A stretch of 18,123 nucleotides of DNA from Spirosoma fluviale (GTDB lineage: Bacteria; Bacteroidota; Bacteroidia; Cytophagales; Spirosomataceae), in NCBI GenBank assembly GCA_945906915.1, contig CAMDSI010000023.1:1-18123 (forward strand), given 5' to 3'. Both the position numbers and the translations under genes were made by a program. Below, in pieces: positions 1 to 6,716 of this stretch. The notes under the pieces are model-generated. The model did not search any database, had not been told where the DNA came from, and saw only the letters and a program-made list of their open reading frames with translations. Positions within the stretch are counted from its first letter, which is position 1, and every line of letters begins with the position of its first letter.

Positions 1-279
1 GACTTCGATAAGAGCATCGGTTTTGCTCTTGATTTTGCGGCGAAAAACAAGGAGACTTTAGTGATTATTACAGCGGACCACGAGACAGGTGGGATGGCGT
101 TGATGGGCGGAAATATGAAGACTGGTGAGGTTAAAGCGGCTTTCACTACGAAAGGACATACCGGCCAAATGATTCCTGTTTTTGCCTTCGGACCAGGGGC
201 TGAGGCTTTCGGTGGTATCTATAATAACTACGATATTTTTACGAAAATCAAGCAGGTGCTTAAGCTGGGTCAAAAGTAG
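1..279 (+). CDS. Alkaline phosphatase (PhoA family), C-terminal part only
   Basis: The gene runs in from the left edge, leaving the last 92 residues. Alkaline phosphatases of this family hydrolyse phosphate monoesters with two zinc ions and one magnesium, normally outside the cytoplasm. The visible part has the metal-binding T-A-D-H-E-T-G-G motif (about residues 27 to 34 of the fragment), which corresponds to the Asp-His zinc pair of the E. coli enzyme. Downstream, H-T-G followed by the F-G-P-G-A stretch corresponds to the last zinc histidine and the segment after it. The reading frame ends normally at TAG. The last 10 bases overlap the end of the convergent acetyltransferase gene. The start, signal peptide and catalytic serine lie outside the window, so localisation is inferred from the family. 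The nearby phosphonate oxygenase and PiT genes support a role in phosphate supply. Confidence 0.88.
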   Translation, partial: DFDKSIGFALDFAAKNKETLVIITADHETGGMALMGGNMKTGEVKAAFTTKGHTGQMIPVFAFGPGAEAFGGIYNNYDIFTKIKQVLKLGQK

Positions 280-710
280 ATCGTAAACTTTTCATGCGAA
301 TTTAGGAAGCCCAAGAATTGATAAAATGCGTGGGCTTCTTTGCGCCTTTTATTGGAAGTTACTTCTAATGACTTCGCTCCTAGTCTTGCTAGTTCAGGCT
401 TCAGCGCAGCGATTAACATCCTTCCCACTCCTCTCCCCTGGTGCGCCTTCGTCACAATCAATTCTTGTATCTCGAAAACGAGCCCCTCGTGGTGTAAAAG
501 TGATTGTCCTTTGCAGGTGATGAAACCGATAATCTCGTTTTCATTCTGAACTGCCACTTGCATGAGCGTGAGCGGAACACGCAAGTACTCCATATAAATG
601 CGCATGAAAATAGCCTGATCAAATACCCGATTTTCTAACTCCTCCAGTAAGCATTTTACGCTGACTGCATCCGACTCAACAGCCTGCCTTATCGTGTATT
701 CCTCTTCCAT
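270..710 (-). CDS. GNAT family N-acetyltransferase
   Basis: A 146-residue cytoplasmic protein of typical single-domain GNAT length. The acetyl-CoA pyrophosphate-binding motif Q-G-R-G-V-G-R lies near residues 91 to 97, after a beta strand (I-Q-E-L-I-V) as in GNAT motif A. The C-terminal S-L-E-V-T-S-N-K-R-R-x-E-A-H-x-F-Y-x-x-L-G-F stretch is the usual motif B, with the tyrosine that can act as general acid. The start ATG at 708-710 is followed directly by an acidic start (M-E-E-E-Y) and an early beta strand, so no longer N-terminus is needed. It converges on the alkaline phosphatase gene with a 10-bp overlap and diverges from the oxygenase gene across about 100 bp. The acceptor substrate cannot be predicted, and a link to phosphonates (some GNATs acetylate aminophosphonates) would be speculation. 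Confidence 0.85.
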   Translation of the reverse strand: MEEEYTIRQAVESDAVSVKCLLEELENRVFDQAIFMRIYMEYLRVPLTLMQVAVQNENEIIGFITCKGQSLLHHEGLVFEIQELIVTKAHQGRGVGRMLIAALKPELARLGAKSLEVTSNKRRKEAHAFYQFLGFLNSHEKFTIYF

Positions 711-813
711 ATTATTAAATAATTATCCCCAGGTAAAATATAGTTTAAATCGCCCTATTGGCCTTTTTTAGGCCTATTATTAGCCCTAATTTAACATAAA
801 TAATCGAAATACT
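711..813. promoter_or_regulatory. Intergenic region between divergent GNAT and PhnZ-like genes
   Basis: This 103-bp AT-rich region must hold both promoters. Facing the oxygenase gene, TTAACA at 791-796 is preceded 11 bp earlier by TTAGCC (780-785). That gives one perfect and one poor half of the direct repeat seen upstream of PiT and the TonB receptor. No good TAnnTTTG element is visible on either strand. The GGCC-tttttta-GGCC repeat at 760-774 is short and of unknown meaning. Confidence 0.3.
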
Positions 814-1362
814 ATGTCAAGCGCAATCGTCGAAAAAATCATCACCTTATTTAACGATCAAGGAGACTCTGAATATGGAGGAGAGCCTGTCACACAAGGG
901 GAACATGCTTTGCAAGCTGCGCATTTAGCTTTAGCCGAAAAGGCGCCAACTAGTTTAGTCATCGCTTCGCTATTACACGACATTGGTCATTTATTGCATG
1001 CGCTACCAGACGATGCGCCTGAGCAAGGAATTGATGATTTGCATGAGGAATTAGGCAATCGATTTTTAATCAAGTATTTCATCCCAGCTGTTTCCGAACC
1101 CGTGCATTTACACGTGGCTGCGAAGCGCTATTTGTGTGCCGTGGAACCGGACTATTTTGCCCTACTGAGCGAGCCTTCGGTTCTAAGCCTACAGTTACAA
1201 GGTGGGCCGATGTCAGCGGAAGAATGCCAGGCATTCGAAGCGAATCCCTACCACAAAGATGCGGTGCAATTGCGTCGCTATGATGATATGGCCAAAGTTC
1301 CTAATCTCAGCGTGCAACCCATCGAATTTTACGCTACATTCTTACAGGAAAACCTGAAATGA
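814..1362 (+). CDS. PhnZ/TmpB-like HD-domain diiron oxygenase (C-P bond cleavage)
   Basis: A 182-residue HD-domain protein closely matching the PhnZ/TmpB group rather than HD phosphohydrolases. These mixed-valent diiron oxygenases cut 1-hydroxy-2-aminoethylphosphonate to glycine and phosphate, or the trimethylated analogue to glycine betaine and phosphate. The characteristic Tyr-x-x-Glu gate is Y21/E24. Metal ligands are H31 (in T-Q-G-E-H), H55-D56 (L-L-H-D-I-G-H, with H59), H77, H100 and D157. Phosphonate-binding candidates are K104 (H-V-A-A-K-R-Y-L) and R154, and the family stretch L-Q-G-G-P-M is at 128-133. Every expected active-site residue is present, so an active enzyme is likely. The stop overlaps the start of the membrane carrier gene (ATGA), implying translational coupling. 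No 2-oxoglutarate-dependent hydroxylase partner (PhnY/TmpA) is in the window. The exact substrate is not determinable from sequence. Confidence 0.85.
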   Translation: MSSAIVEKIITLFNDQGDSEYGGEPVTQGEHALQAAHLALAEKAPTSLVIASLLHDIGHLLHALPDDAPEQGIDDLHEELGNRFLIKYFIPAVSEPVHLHVAAKRYLCAVEPDYFALLSEPSVLSLQLQGGPMSAEECQAFEANPYHKDAVQLRRYDDMAKVPNLSVQPIEFYATFLQENLK

Positions 1363-2621
1363 TCCAAGCAAACACAAAAGCTTGGAGATGGCATCCCGCC
1401 TGGTCGATGATTGCCGCCTTTGGTTGTTATTTCTGTGTTTATGGATTTCGCAAACCCTTTACTGCGGGCACTTATGAAGAACAATTCTTTATGGGAATCC
1501 ATTGGAAATCCATCCTCATTTCCTCCCAAATCGCGGGCTATATGCTCTCTAAATGGTGTGGCATATTCTTCGTCTCCTCCATCACCTGGGAGAAAAGAGC
1601 TAAAGCGATTATTATCAGTATTGTTATCGCAGAACTGGCGCTTTTAGGTTTTGGGCTAGTGCCAAAACCCTACAATTTAATCTTCTTACTACTCAATGGC
1701 CTTCCGTTAGGAATGATCTTCGGTTATATCCAAGGATTTTTAGAAGGCAAAAAGAATACCGAATTATTCATCGCCGCCTTAGGCAGTAGTTTTATCTTAG
1801 CCGATGGCGTATCTAAATCGGTGGGAGTTTCTTTATTAAACTGGGGCGTGGCGGAAAACTGGATGCCCTTTGCGGCAGGTTTGATTTATGCTTTACCCTT
1901 CCTATTTTTTGTCTGGATGCTAACGCAAATTCCTCGCCCTACAGCAGAAGAGGTGGCAGATCGGGCAGAGCGTCAACCTATGACGCAAAAGGACCGCATT
2001 CAGCTGGTAATGCAGTTATGGCCTGGGATAATTGCCATCTCGCTTCTTTATTTATTCGCGGCTCTTTTGCGCGGGATTCGATCTGATTTTGCTCCTGAGA
2101 TTTGGCACTATTTAGGCTATGAAGGAGTGCCGTCTATATATTCCCAAACAGAGATTTGGGTGACTGTGGGAATACTCGTAATCAATGGAAGTTTAGTGCT
2201 CATAAAACGTAATTACCTGGCCTTCTTCATTAGCCTTTCAGCGATTGCGACGGGCTATTTATTATTAGTCATTGCTGGATTGTGGGGGGTGAACTCGATG
2301 AATAGTTTTTGGCTAATTGTACTAACCGGATTCGGTATCTACCTGCCTTATTTAACGATTACAACCTCCGTGTTTGAACGCCTGATTGCGATCACTAGAC
2401 ACAAGGCAAACATCGGATTCTTGATGTATATCGTAGACTCGGTGGGCTACTTAGGATATAATGTATTATTAATTGCGGCAGGTTTTATTTTTCCAAACTG
2501 GAACCTACCGCAACTCTTTTTCTCTTGGATTACGATTTTAGGGTTTGCAGGACTTGCGCTTTCCGCCGGATCGTGGATTTATTTTACCCAAAAATTATCC
2601 CGTAATCCAACGGAAGAATAA
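1359..2621 (+). CDS. DUF5690/MFS-like 12-TM carrier, candidate phosphonate importer
   Basis: A 420-residue, strongly hydrophobic protein with about 12 membrane segments split by a charged cytoplasmic loop near residues 191 to 215, the MFS layout. I read it as a DUF5690-type protein of uncharacterised function. Its N-terminus resembles the organophosphate:phosphate antiporters GlpT/UhpT: TM1 has Y-x-x-R-K-x-F with R31-K32 where GlpT has Y-L-V-R-K-N-F with R45-K46. TM7 has A-L-L-R with R238 where GlpT has Y-L-L-R with R269. In GlpT these two arginines hold the phosphate group. The gene starts inside the oxygenase stop codon, so the two are probably made together. Import of the oxygenase substrate or its precursor is a reasonable inference. 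The last 27 bases overlap the convergent PiT gene. Identity as a carrier is firm, the substrate is not. Confidence 0.72.
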   Translation: MIQANTKAWRWHPAWSMIAAFGCYFCVYGFRKPFTAGTYEEQFFMGIHWKSILISSQIAGYMLSKWCGIFFVSSITWEKRAKAIIISIVIAELALLGFGLVPKPYNLIFLLLNGLPLGMIFGYIQGFLEGKKNTELFIAALGSSFILADGVSKSVGVSLLNWGVAENWMPFAAGLIYALPFLFFVWMLTQIPRPTAEEVADRAERQPMTQKDRIQLVMQLWPGIIAISLLYLFAALLRGIRSDFAPEIWHYLGYEGVPSIYSQTEIWVTVGILVINGSLVLIKRNYLAFFISLSAIATGYLLLVIAGLWGVNSMNSFWLIVLTGFGIYLPYLTITTSVFERLIAITRHKANIGFLMYIVDSVGYLGYNVLLIAAGFIFPNWNLPQLFFSWITILGFAGLALSAGSWIYFTQKLSRNPTEE

Positions 2622-4052
2622 GAATAATCCCGCCGAAAGAACAATCGTAACAGGCATAGTTAGAATCCAAGCAAGGACAATATTTTTCACCGTATCTCCT
2701 TGCAGGTTTTTAATACCACGTTGCGCCACCATCGTTCCAGCTATACCCGAACTTAATACGTGTGTCGTACTTACAGGCCATTTATAGGCCGTAGCTAATC
2801 CAATTGTAAGCGAAGCAATTAATTCTGCTGACGCACCTTGAGCATAGGTTAAATGGTCTTTACCGATCTTCTCACCAATCGTCACTACGATACGTTTCCA
2901 ACCAATCATCGTTCCTAATCCAAGGGACAAGGCGATCATCCACATCACCCAGTTCGGCGCAAAATCAGTCACACCAGCCATGCCAGTAGCTGAGGAAGCA
3001 CCAAAAGTAAAGAACGGTGCTTTCGAGCCAGCCGTAGCCGTCTTCCAGGTATGTTTATCAGTCTCTGAAAGAGCAACCGATTCACTTTCAAGTAATTTCT
3101 TCGAATGCTTATTAATCGTTAAGGCTGCTTTGCGAATAGCGAATTTTTGATCTGTTGATAAGGTAGACGGATTTAAATTTTGTGCGGTGATTACGGCTAA
3201 ATCAGCTGACGAATTTTTCAATTCAACTAAATTCGCGCGTTCCTTTTCTGAAAGCGGCAAGGTATCAATTTTAGCCGTGATCGTTTGAACCGTGGCTAAA
3301 CTTGACTTAATCATTTGCATGTCTAAGGAGGTGTTGATTGCAAAATAACCAGGCAAGAAGGCGATCAAAATCACCATCACTAAACCAATCCCTTTTTGAC
3401 CATCATTACGGCCATGGAAGAAAGAAACCAAGGTACACGTCGCAATTAAGATCGAACGAATCCACAACGGTGGAGGTGATTTCTTCTTAGGCTCTTTGAA
3501 AATATCCTGGTTCTTCACCGTCTTTTTCAAGATATACATTAACACGATAGCTAGAGCGAATCCAAACAAGGGAGAAAGCAATAAGGCCTGTCCCACTTCA
3601 ATGACTTTATCCCAGTTTAAAGCTGAAACTCCTTTATTAGACGCCTCTGGTAAAAGCGCATGACCTAATCCAACCCCTATAATAGAACCGATTAAGGTAT
3701 GTGAACTAGAAGCTGGAATACCAAAATACCAGGTTCCTAAGTTCCATAAAATCGCTGAAATCAAGAGAGAAAGCGCCATCGCCATGGAATGATACACATT
3801 CGTGTCAACGAGCAACTCGGTGGGGAGCAGTCCGATGATACTCATGGTCACCCCAACGCCTCCTGTTAATAAACCAATAAAATTCATGAATCCTGACCAA
3901 ACAACTGCCTGCGTAGGACGCAAGGAATGCGTATAAATAACAGTCGCTACGGCGTTCGCTGTATCATGAAAACCATTCACAAATTCAAAAGCACATGCGG
4001 CTAATAGACAGAAACAAAGTAGGAAGAACAACGTAGGATCTAATCCGAACAT
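2595..4052 (-). CDS. PiT family inorganic phosphate transporter
   Basis: A low-affinity phosphate symporter of the inner membrane, 485 residues from the ATG at 4050-4052. An upstream in-frame ATG at 4094 would add 14 residues, but the chosen start puts M-F-G-L directly before the first membrane helix as in relatives. Both PiT signatures are present: G-F-H-D-T-A-N-A-V-A-T at residues 27 to 37 and P-V-S-T-T-H-V at about 426 to 432. Also visible are P-A-S-S-S-H (113-118) and G-R-N-D-G-Q-K-G-I-G (214-223). A hydrophilic, lysine- and serine-rich segment at about 241 to 350 interrupts the membrane helices. The gene is monocistronic and faces the carrier gene tail to tail. Upstream at 4112-4128 lies a Pho-box-like direct repeat shared with the TonB receptor operon, so induction under phosphate limitation is likely. 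Confidence 0.92.
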   Translation of the reverse strand: MFGLDPTLFFLLCFCLLAACAFEFVNGFHDTANAVATVIYTHSLRPTQAVVWSGFMNFIGLLTGGVGVTMSIIGLLPTELLVDTNVYHSMAMALSLLISAILWNLGTWYFGIPASSSHTLIGSIIGVGLGHALLPEASNKGVSALNWDKVIEVGQALLLSPLFGFALAIVLMYILKKTVKNQDIFKEPKKKSPPPLWIRSILIATCTLVSFFHGRNDGQKGIGLVMVILIAFLPGYFAINTSLDMQMIKSSLATVQTITAKIDTLPLSEKERANLVELKNSSADLAVITAQNLNPSTLSTDQKFAIRKAALTINKHSKKLLESESVALSETDKHTWKTATAGSKAPFFTFGASSATGMAGVTDFAPNWVMWMIALSLGLGTMIGWKRIVVTIGEKIGKDHLTYAQGASAELIASLTIGLATAYKWPVSTTHVLSSGIAGTMVAQRGIKNLQGDTVKNIVLAWILTMPVTIVLSAGLFLFFRWITG

Positions 4053-4070
4053 AAAACTAGTATTATATAT

Positions 4071-4091
4071 AAAACTTAATTTACTAAGGTA
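4071..4091 (-). promoter_or_regulatory. Possible -7 elements of the PiT gene
   Basis: Two near matches to the Bacteroidota TAnnTTTG -7 box read towards the PiT start: TACCTTAG at 4091-4084 and TAAGTTTT at 4078-4071, each with one mismatch. They lie 20 and 33 bp downstream of the direct-repeat element and give leaders of roughly 12 to 25 nt. Neither has a TTTG -33 element at the usual distance, which would fit an activator-dependent promoter. Choosing between them is not possible by eye. Confidence 0.3.
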
Positions 4092-4111
4092 CACTTCTAA
4101 ACCAAATTCAA

Positions 4112-4128
4112 TGTTAAGGAATTGTTAA
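4112..4128 (-). promoter_or_regulatory. Pho-box-like direct repeat upstream of PiT
   Basis: On the minus strand this reads TTAACA-ATTCC-TTAACA: two perfect hexamers whose starts are exactly 11 bp apart, one helical turn. That is the geometry of OmpR-family sites such as the E. coli PhoB box, and the hexamer resembles the Bacillus PhoP repeat TTAACA. With one extra flanking base it matches the element upstream of the TonB receptor at 16 of 18 positions, in the same orientation to its gene. A role as a phosphate-response activator site is inferred. Confidence 0.55.
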
Positions 4129-4224
4129 ATAGCTTTTCGTTTATTTAGCTACCCTTATTCAACAAATTTAAACAGCTAAATTAAAGCTAGAATAATGTGC
4201 AGATTATCAAATCAATAAAACAAG

Positions 4225-4253
4225 AAATGCTGGGGAGAATCTCCTCAGCATTT
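4225..4253 (-). terminator. Intrinsic terminator of the small lipoprotein gene
   Basis: A 13-bp stem (4225-4237 with 4241-4253, one G-T pair) with a 3-nt loop. It starts 25 bp after the stop codon at 4279-4281. On the minus strand the stem ends in a T-rich run broken by CTTG before TTTT. On the plus strand it is followed by TTTT-C, but no plus-strand gene ends nearby. Confidence 0.75.
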
Positions 4254-4278
4254 TCTGTATTACACCAATATATTATCT

Positions 4279-4827
4279 TTACAAAGCTCCGGTCGAAACC
4301 CAAGTCTTTTTTGCTTTATCATATTTCAAATACTTATCTGGCCATTCTACATAATGTTCCATGGATAAATATTCATCTAATTTCCCCTTCTTCATTAATT
4401 CTCTAAATAAGAATGATCCGCGTTCCGTCACTAACTCTTCGGTGAAATGAGGCGTGTTAACCACTTCCTCAAAGTTCTCTGGCTGCAAACTTCCCTCTTT
4501 TAAAGTGAATTTACCGACCACTCCGCGACGCAAACTTTTTAAGTTCGCTACGGGTCTACTTAGCAAAAAGAAACAGTCTCCATTCTCTAATTTGGTCAAT
4601 TTGACAAAATGATAAAGGGGTAAACGACTGACGTATTCTGCTCTAAATTTCTTTTGAAACCTAGTGTCTAGATTAGCATAAACTGCATTTTCTGATACCA
4701 GGGTAATCACATTGGTTAATAAGGTATCTCGGTCAGCATCCGAGAAATAATATTCGGCTTCATCCTTCGAATGACAAGCTGAAAAAATAAATAAACTGAT
4801 GAATATTGGTGCGAGTATCTTTTTCAT
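4279..4827 (-). CDS. Small lipoprotein of unknown function
   Basis: A 182-residue protein I do not recognise. It begins with a classic lipoprotein signal, M-K-K-I-L then a hydrophobic core and the lipobox F-S-A-C with the lipid cysteine at position 18. The next residues are H-S-K-D-E-A-E; the acidic pair after lysine resembles Bacteroidota surface-export signals, but less well than in the neighbouring large lipoprotein. The mature part is mixed charged and hydrophobic without repeats and looks like a compact single domain. A strong terminator follows the gene. Another terminator (4840-4874) ends only about 10 bp before its start codon, leaving no room for a normal promoter between them. Its transcript must therefore start within or before that hairpin, or come from read-through of the receptor operon. 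Function is unknown; its position suggests a possible accessory of the receptor/lipoprotein pair. Confidence 0.8.
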   Translation of the reverse strand: MKKILAPIFISLFIFSACHSKDEAEYYFSDADRDTLLTNVITLVSENAVYANLDTRFQKKFRAEYVSRLPLYHFVKLTKLENGDCFFLLSRPVANLKSLRRGVVGKFTLKEGSLQPENFEEVVNTPHFTEELVTERGSFLFRELMKKGKLDEYLSMEHYVEWPDKYLKYDKAKKTWVSTGAL

Positions 4828-4839
4828 TGGTGTATTAAA

Positions 4840-4874
4840 AAAGGGTCATCCGAAAGATTTTCAGATGACCCTTT
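4840..4874 (-). terminator. Intrinsic terminator of the TonB receptor-lipoprotein operon, possible attenuator
   Basis: An 11-bp stem, GATGACCC-TTT type, pairs 4840-4850 with 4864-4874. After one mismatch four more pairs enclose a 3-nt loop. On the minus strand it is followed by six T residues (4842-4837, partly in the stem), a textbook rho-independent signal 12 bp after the large lipoprotein stop. The next gene's ATG at 4827 is only 9 nt past the T run. Confidence 0.85.
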
Positions 4875-4886
4875 AGTTAAGCTAAA

Positions 4887-6677
4887 CTATTTTAAATAAA
4901 GTACTGTGTTAGGAGCAAACTCAGCCCAAGTAGCTGTCCAGTCTGTATCCTTGAAAGCACCTACGTAATCCGTAGCAGTAGTACCTGTTAAAGTAGGTAA
5001 TGCTGTTCCAATTAATGACTCAGTCTTACCAGCCGTTAACGTGAACGTAGGACGTCCTGATCCTGCTGCCCAGTAGCTAGCTGAAATACCAGTGTTCTCA
5101 TAAGAAGTTAACACCTTGTTTCCTGCGATAGCCTTGAACCATACGGTAGGAGTTTCTGTACCAATCAAAATAGGAAGACTAGCATTTGCTTTTCCTCTTT
5201 GTTCTTCATTTGCAACTGCAACACCTAAACCCCAAATATTAGAGTTTGTAAGGACAGTTGAGAAACCTGTACCTGCACCGTTTGCAGTTGAACTAGTTGG
5301 CCATCCTGGAGTACCAGCAATTACCACATTTTTTACAACTAAATCACCTGCTAATGCATTAGCTTTAGCATCACCTGCTTGGCTATCAATGTATAAACCA
5401 GTTGGGTAACCCGTAATGAATGTATTGTAGATTTTAATCTTGTTATTACGACGTAGTTGAGCACCGTTTTGGAAGTTAAAGTCCACAAAAGAAGTGGTTG
5501 TTCCTCTTGGTCCTACGATAGATACGTTAGCAAAAACTGGCGCAGTGAATGGTGTTTTCGCTGTACCTGATCCATCGTTATCTACTTCAAAACCATTTGA
5601 ACCTGAACCATCCGCTAAGTTACCATCACGGTATCCTAAAGCAAATTGAACTGTTCCTACATAACCAAAGTCAACATCAAAATCATCATCTGTTCCTTTG
5701 TAAGCGATTAAATATTTCGCGTTTACTGTACCACCAAACCACTCGAATGAATCATCAAGACCATAAGAAGCTTGGATATATTCTAACGTAGTACCTGAAC
5801 CCACAGAACCCATTGTTAATGTGTTAATCTCTGCATTAGGGATGATAGGTACACCAGCATACTCAATACGAACATATTTCAATGTACCTGAATTATCGTC
5901 ATTTGTAGTTCCACCATGGAAACCTTTGTAAGCACCTTCTAATTCAATGCTAGCACCTTGATTGTTTGTTGCTTTACCACAAAGTACCACACCGCCCCAG
6001 TCACCTGGATTACGCGCACCAATTGCTTGACCTGACGTAAATACGATAGGAGCTGCAGCCGTACCAATAGCGATCAACTTAGATTCACGGTGTACAACTA
6101 GAGTACCCTTTGTAGCGATATCACCGATGATAGTCGTTCCAGCCTCAATAGTAAGAACACCTTTCTTTGTAATTGTACCAGCTACTAATTCTTCTCCTAC
6201 ACGTACGAAACCTTTCAAACGGTAGATTTTGTTAGCCGTCCAAGTTACGTTTCCTTCTATTACACCTTCCACATCAACGATTGTTTTAGGAGGGATAGCC
6301 GAAACCGTTACTGGAATAGCTACTAAAGAAGAAACTTGGTTTTTGTTATCTGTTACTTGAATAGTAAAGTTAACCGCAGATCCTGCAGTACCATCAATTA
6401 CGTAATCCTTGATGTACTCATACGTTTTTTCGCCAGCTAAAACTTTAGAATCAAAAGCCGCACCGTTCTTTAAAACTGTGATAGACTTGATACCTGCAGG
6501 CGCATTGATAGTTGCCTTCACTTGTACGGTTGCACCGATAATACCCGCTAATGTTCCTGAAGAACTAACGGTAGGTAGAGGGAATACTTCCTCTTCTTTT
6601 TGGCATCCTGTTAATGTAACCGCGCAAACGGCTAAAACAGCGAAAACCTTAAACATAGATGTTTGTAAAAGTTTCAT
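4887..6677 (-). CDS. Large surface-type lipoprotein paired with TonB-dependent receptor
   Basis: A 596-residue lipoprotein with the lipobox L-T-G-C (cysteine 25). The residues after the cysteine are Q-K-E-E-E, an excellent match to the Q-K-D-D-E type export signal that sends lipoproteins of this phylum to the cell surface. Residues about 30 to 125 look like an Ig/PKD-type beta domain. The rest (about 130 to 596) is rich in glycine, threonine and short beta strands, like a right-handed beta-helix or similar solenoid. It has an aspartate cluster (G-T-D-D-D-F-D-V-D-F-G) near residue 330 that could bind metal. It is not SusD-like: no TPR-type helices are evident. It lies 39 bp downstream of the receptor gene in the same direction and is followed by a terminator, so the two form an operon. 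I infer a surface ligand-binding or hydrolytic partner of the receptor; the ligand is unknown. Confidence 0.82.
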   Translation of the reverse strand: MKLLQTSMFKVFAVLAVCAVTLTGCQKEEEVFPLPTVSSSGTLAGIIGATVQVKATINAPAGIKSITVLKNGAAFDSKVLAGEKTYEYIKDYVIDGTAGSAVNFTIQVTDNKNQVSSLVAIPVTVSAIPPKTIVDVEGVIEGNVTWTANKIYRLKGFVRVGEELVAGTITKKGVLTIEAGTTIIGDIATKGTLVVHRESKLIAIGTAAAPIVFTSGQAIGARNPGDWGGVVLCGKATNNQGASIELEGAYKGFHGGTTNDDNSGTLKYVRIEYAGVPIIPNAEINTLTMGSVGSGTTLEYIQASYGLDDSFEWFGGTVNAKYLIAYKGTDDDFDVDFGYVGTVQFALGYRDGNLADGSGSNGFEVDNDGSGTAKTPFTAPVFANVSIVGPRGTTTSFVDFNFQNGAQLRRNNKIKIYNTFITGYPTGLYIDSQAGDAKANALAGDLVVKNVVIAGTPGWPTSSTANGAGTGFSTVLTNSNIWGLGVAVANEEQRGKANASLPILIGTETPTVWFKAIAGNKVLTSYENTGISASYWAAGSGRPTFTLTAGKTESLIGTALPTLTGTTATDYVGAFKDTDWTATWAEFAPNTVLYLK

Positions 6678-6716
6678 TTGAATTAATTTTTAGATAGTTG
6701 TTTAAAATTAAAATTA

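Noticed and set aside
306..338. Hairpin GAAGCCCA / TGGGCTTC downstream of the alkaline phosphatase gene
   Set aside because: The 8-bp stem has a 17-nt loop, lacks a good T run and lies inside the acetyltransferase coding sequence, so it is probably coincidental, though a weak terminator role cannot be excluded.
4050..4094. Upstream ATG at 4094 as the PiT start
   Set aside because: It adds 14 residues not typical of the family. The ATG at 4052 puts the protein start just before the first membrane helix.
4163..4170. Perfect TAAATTTG -7 match upstream of PiT on the minus strand
   Set aside because: It has no -33 partner at the right distance and lies upstream of the Pho-box-like repeat, which would then be within the transcribed leader. 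It may be chance in AT-rich DNA.
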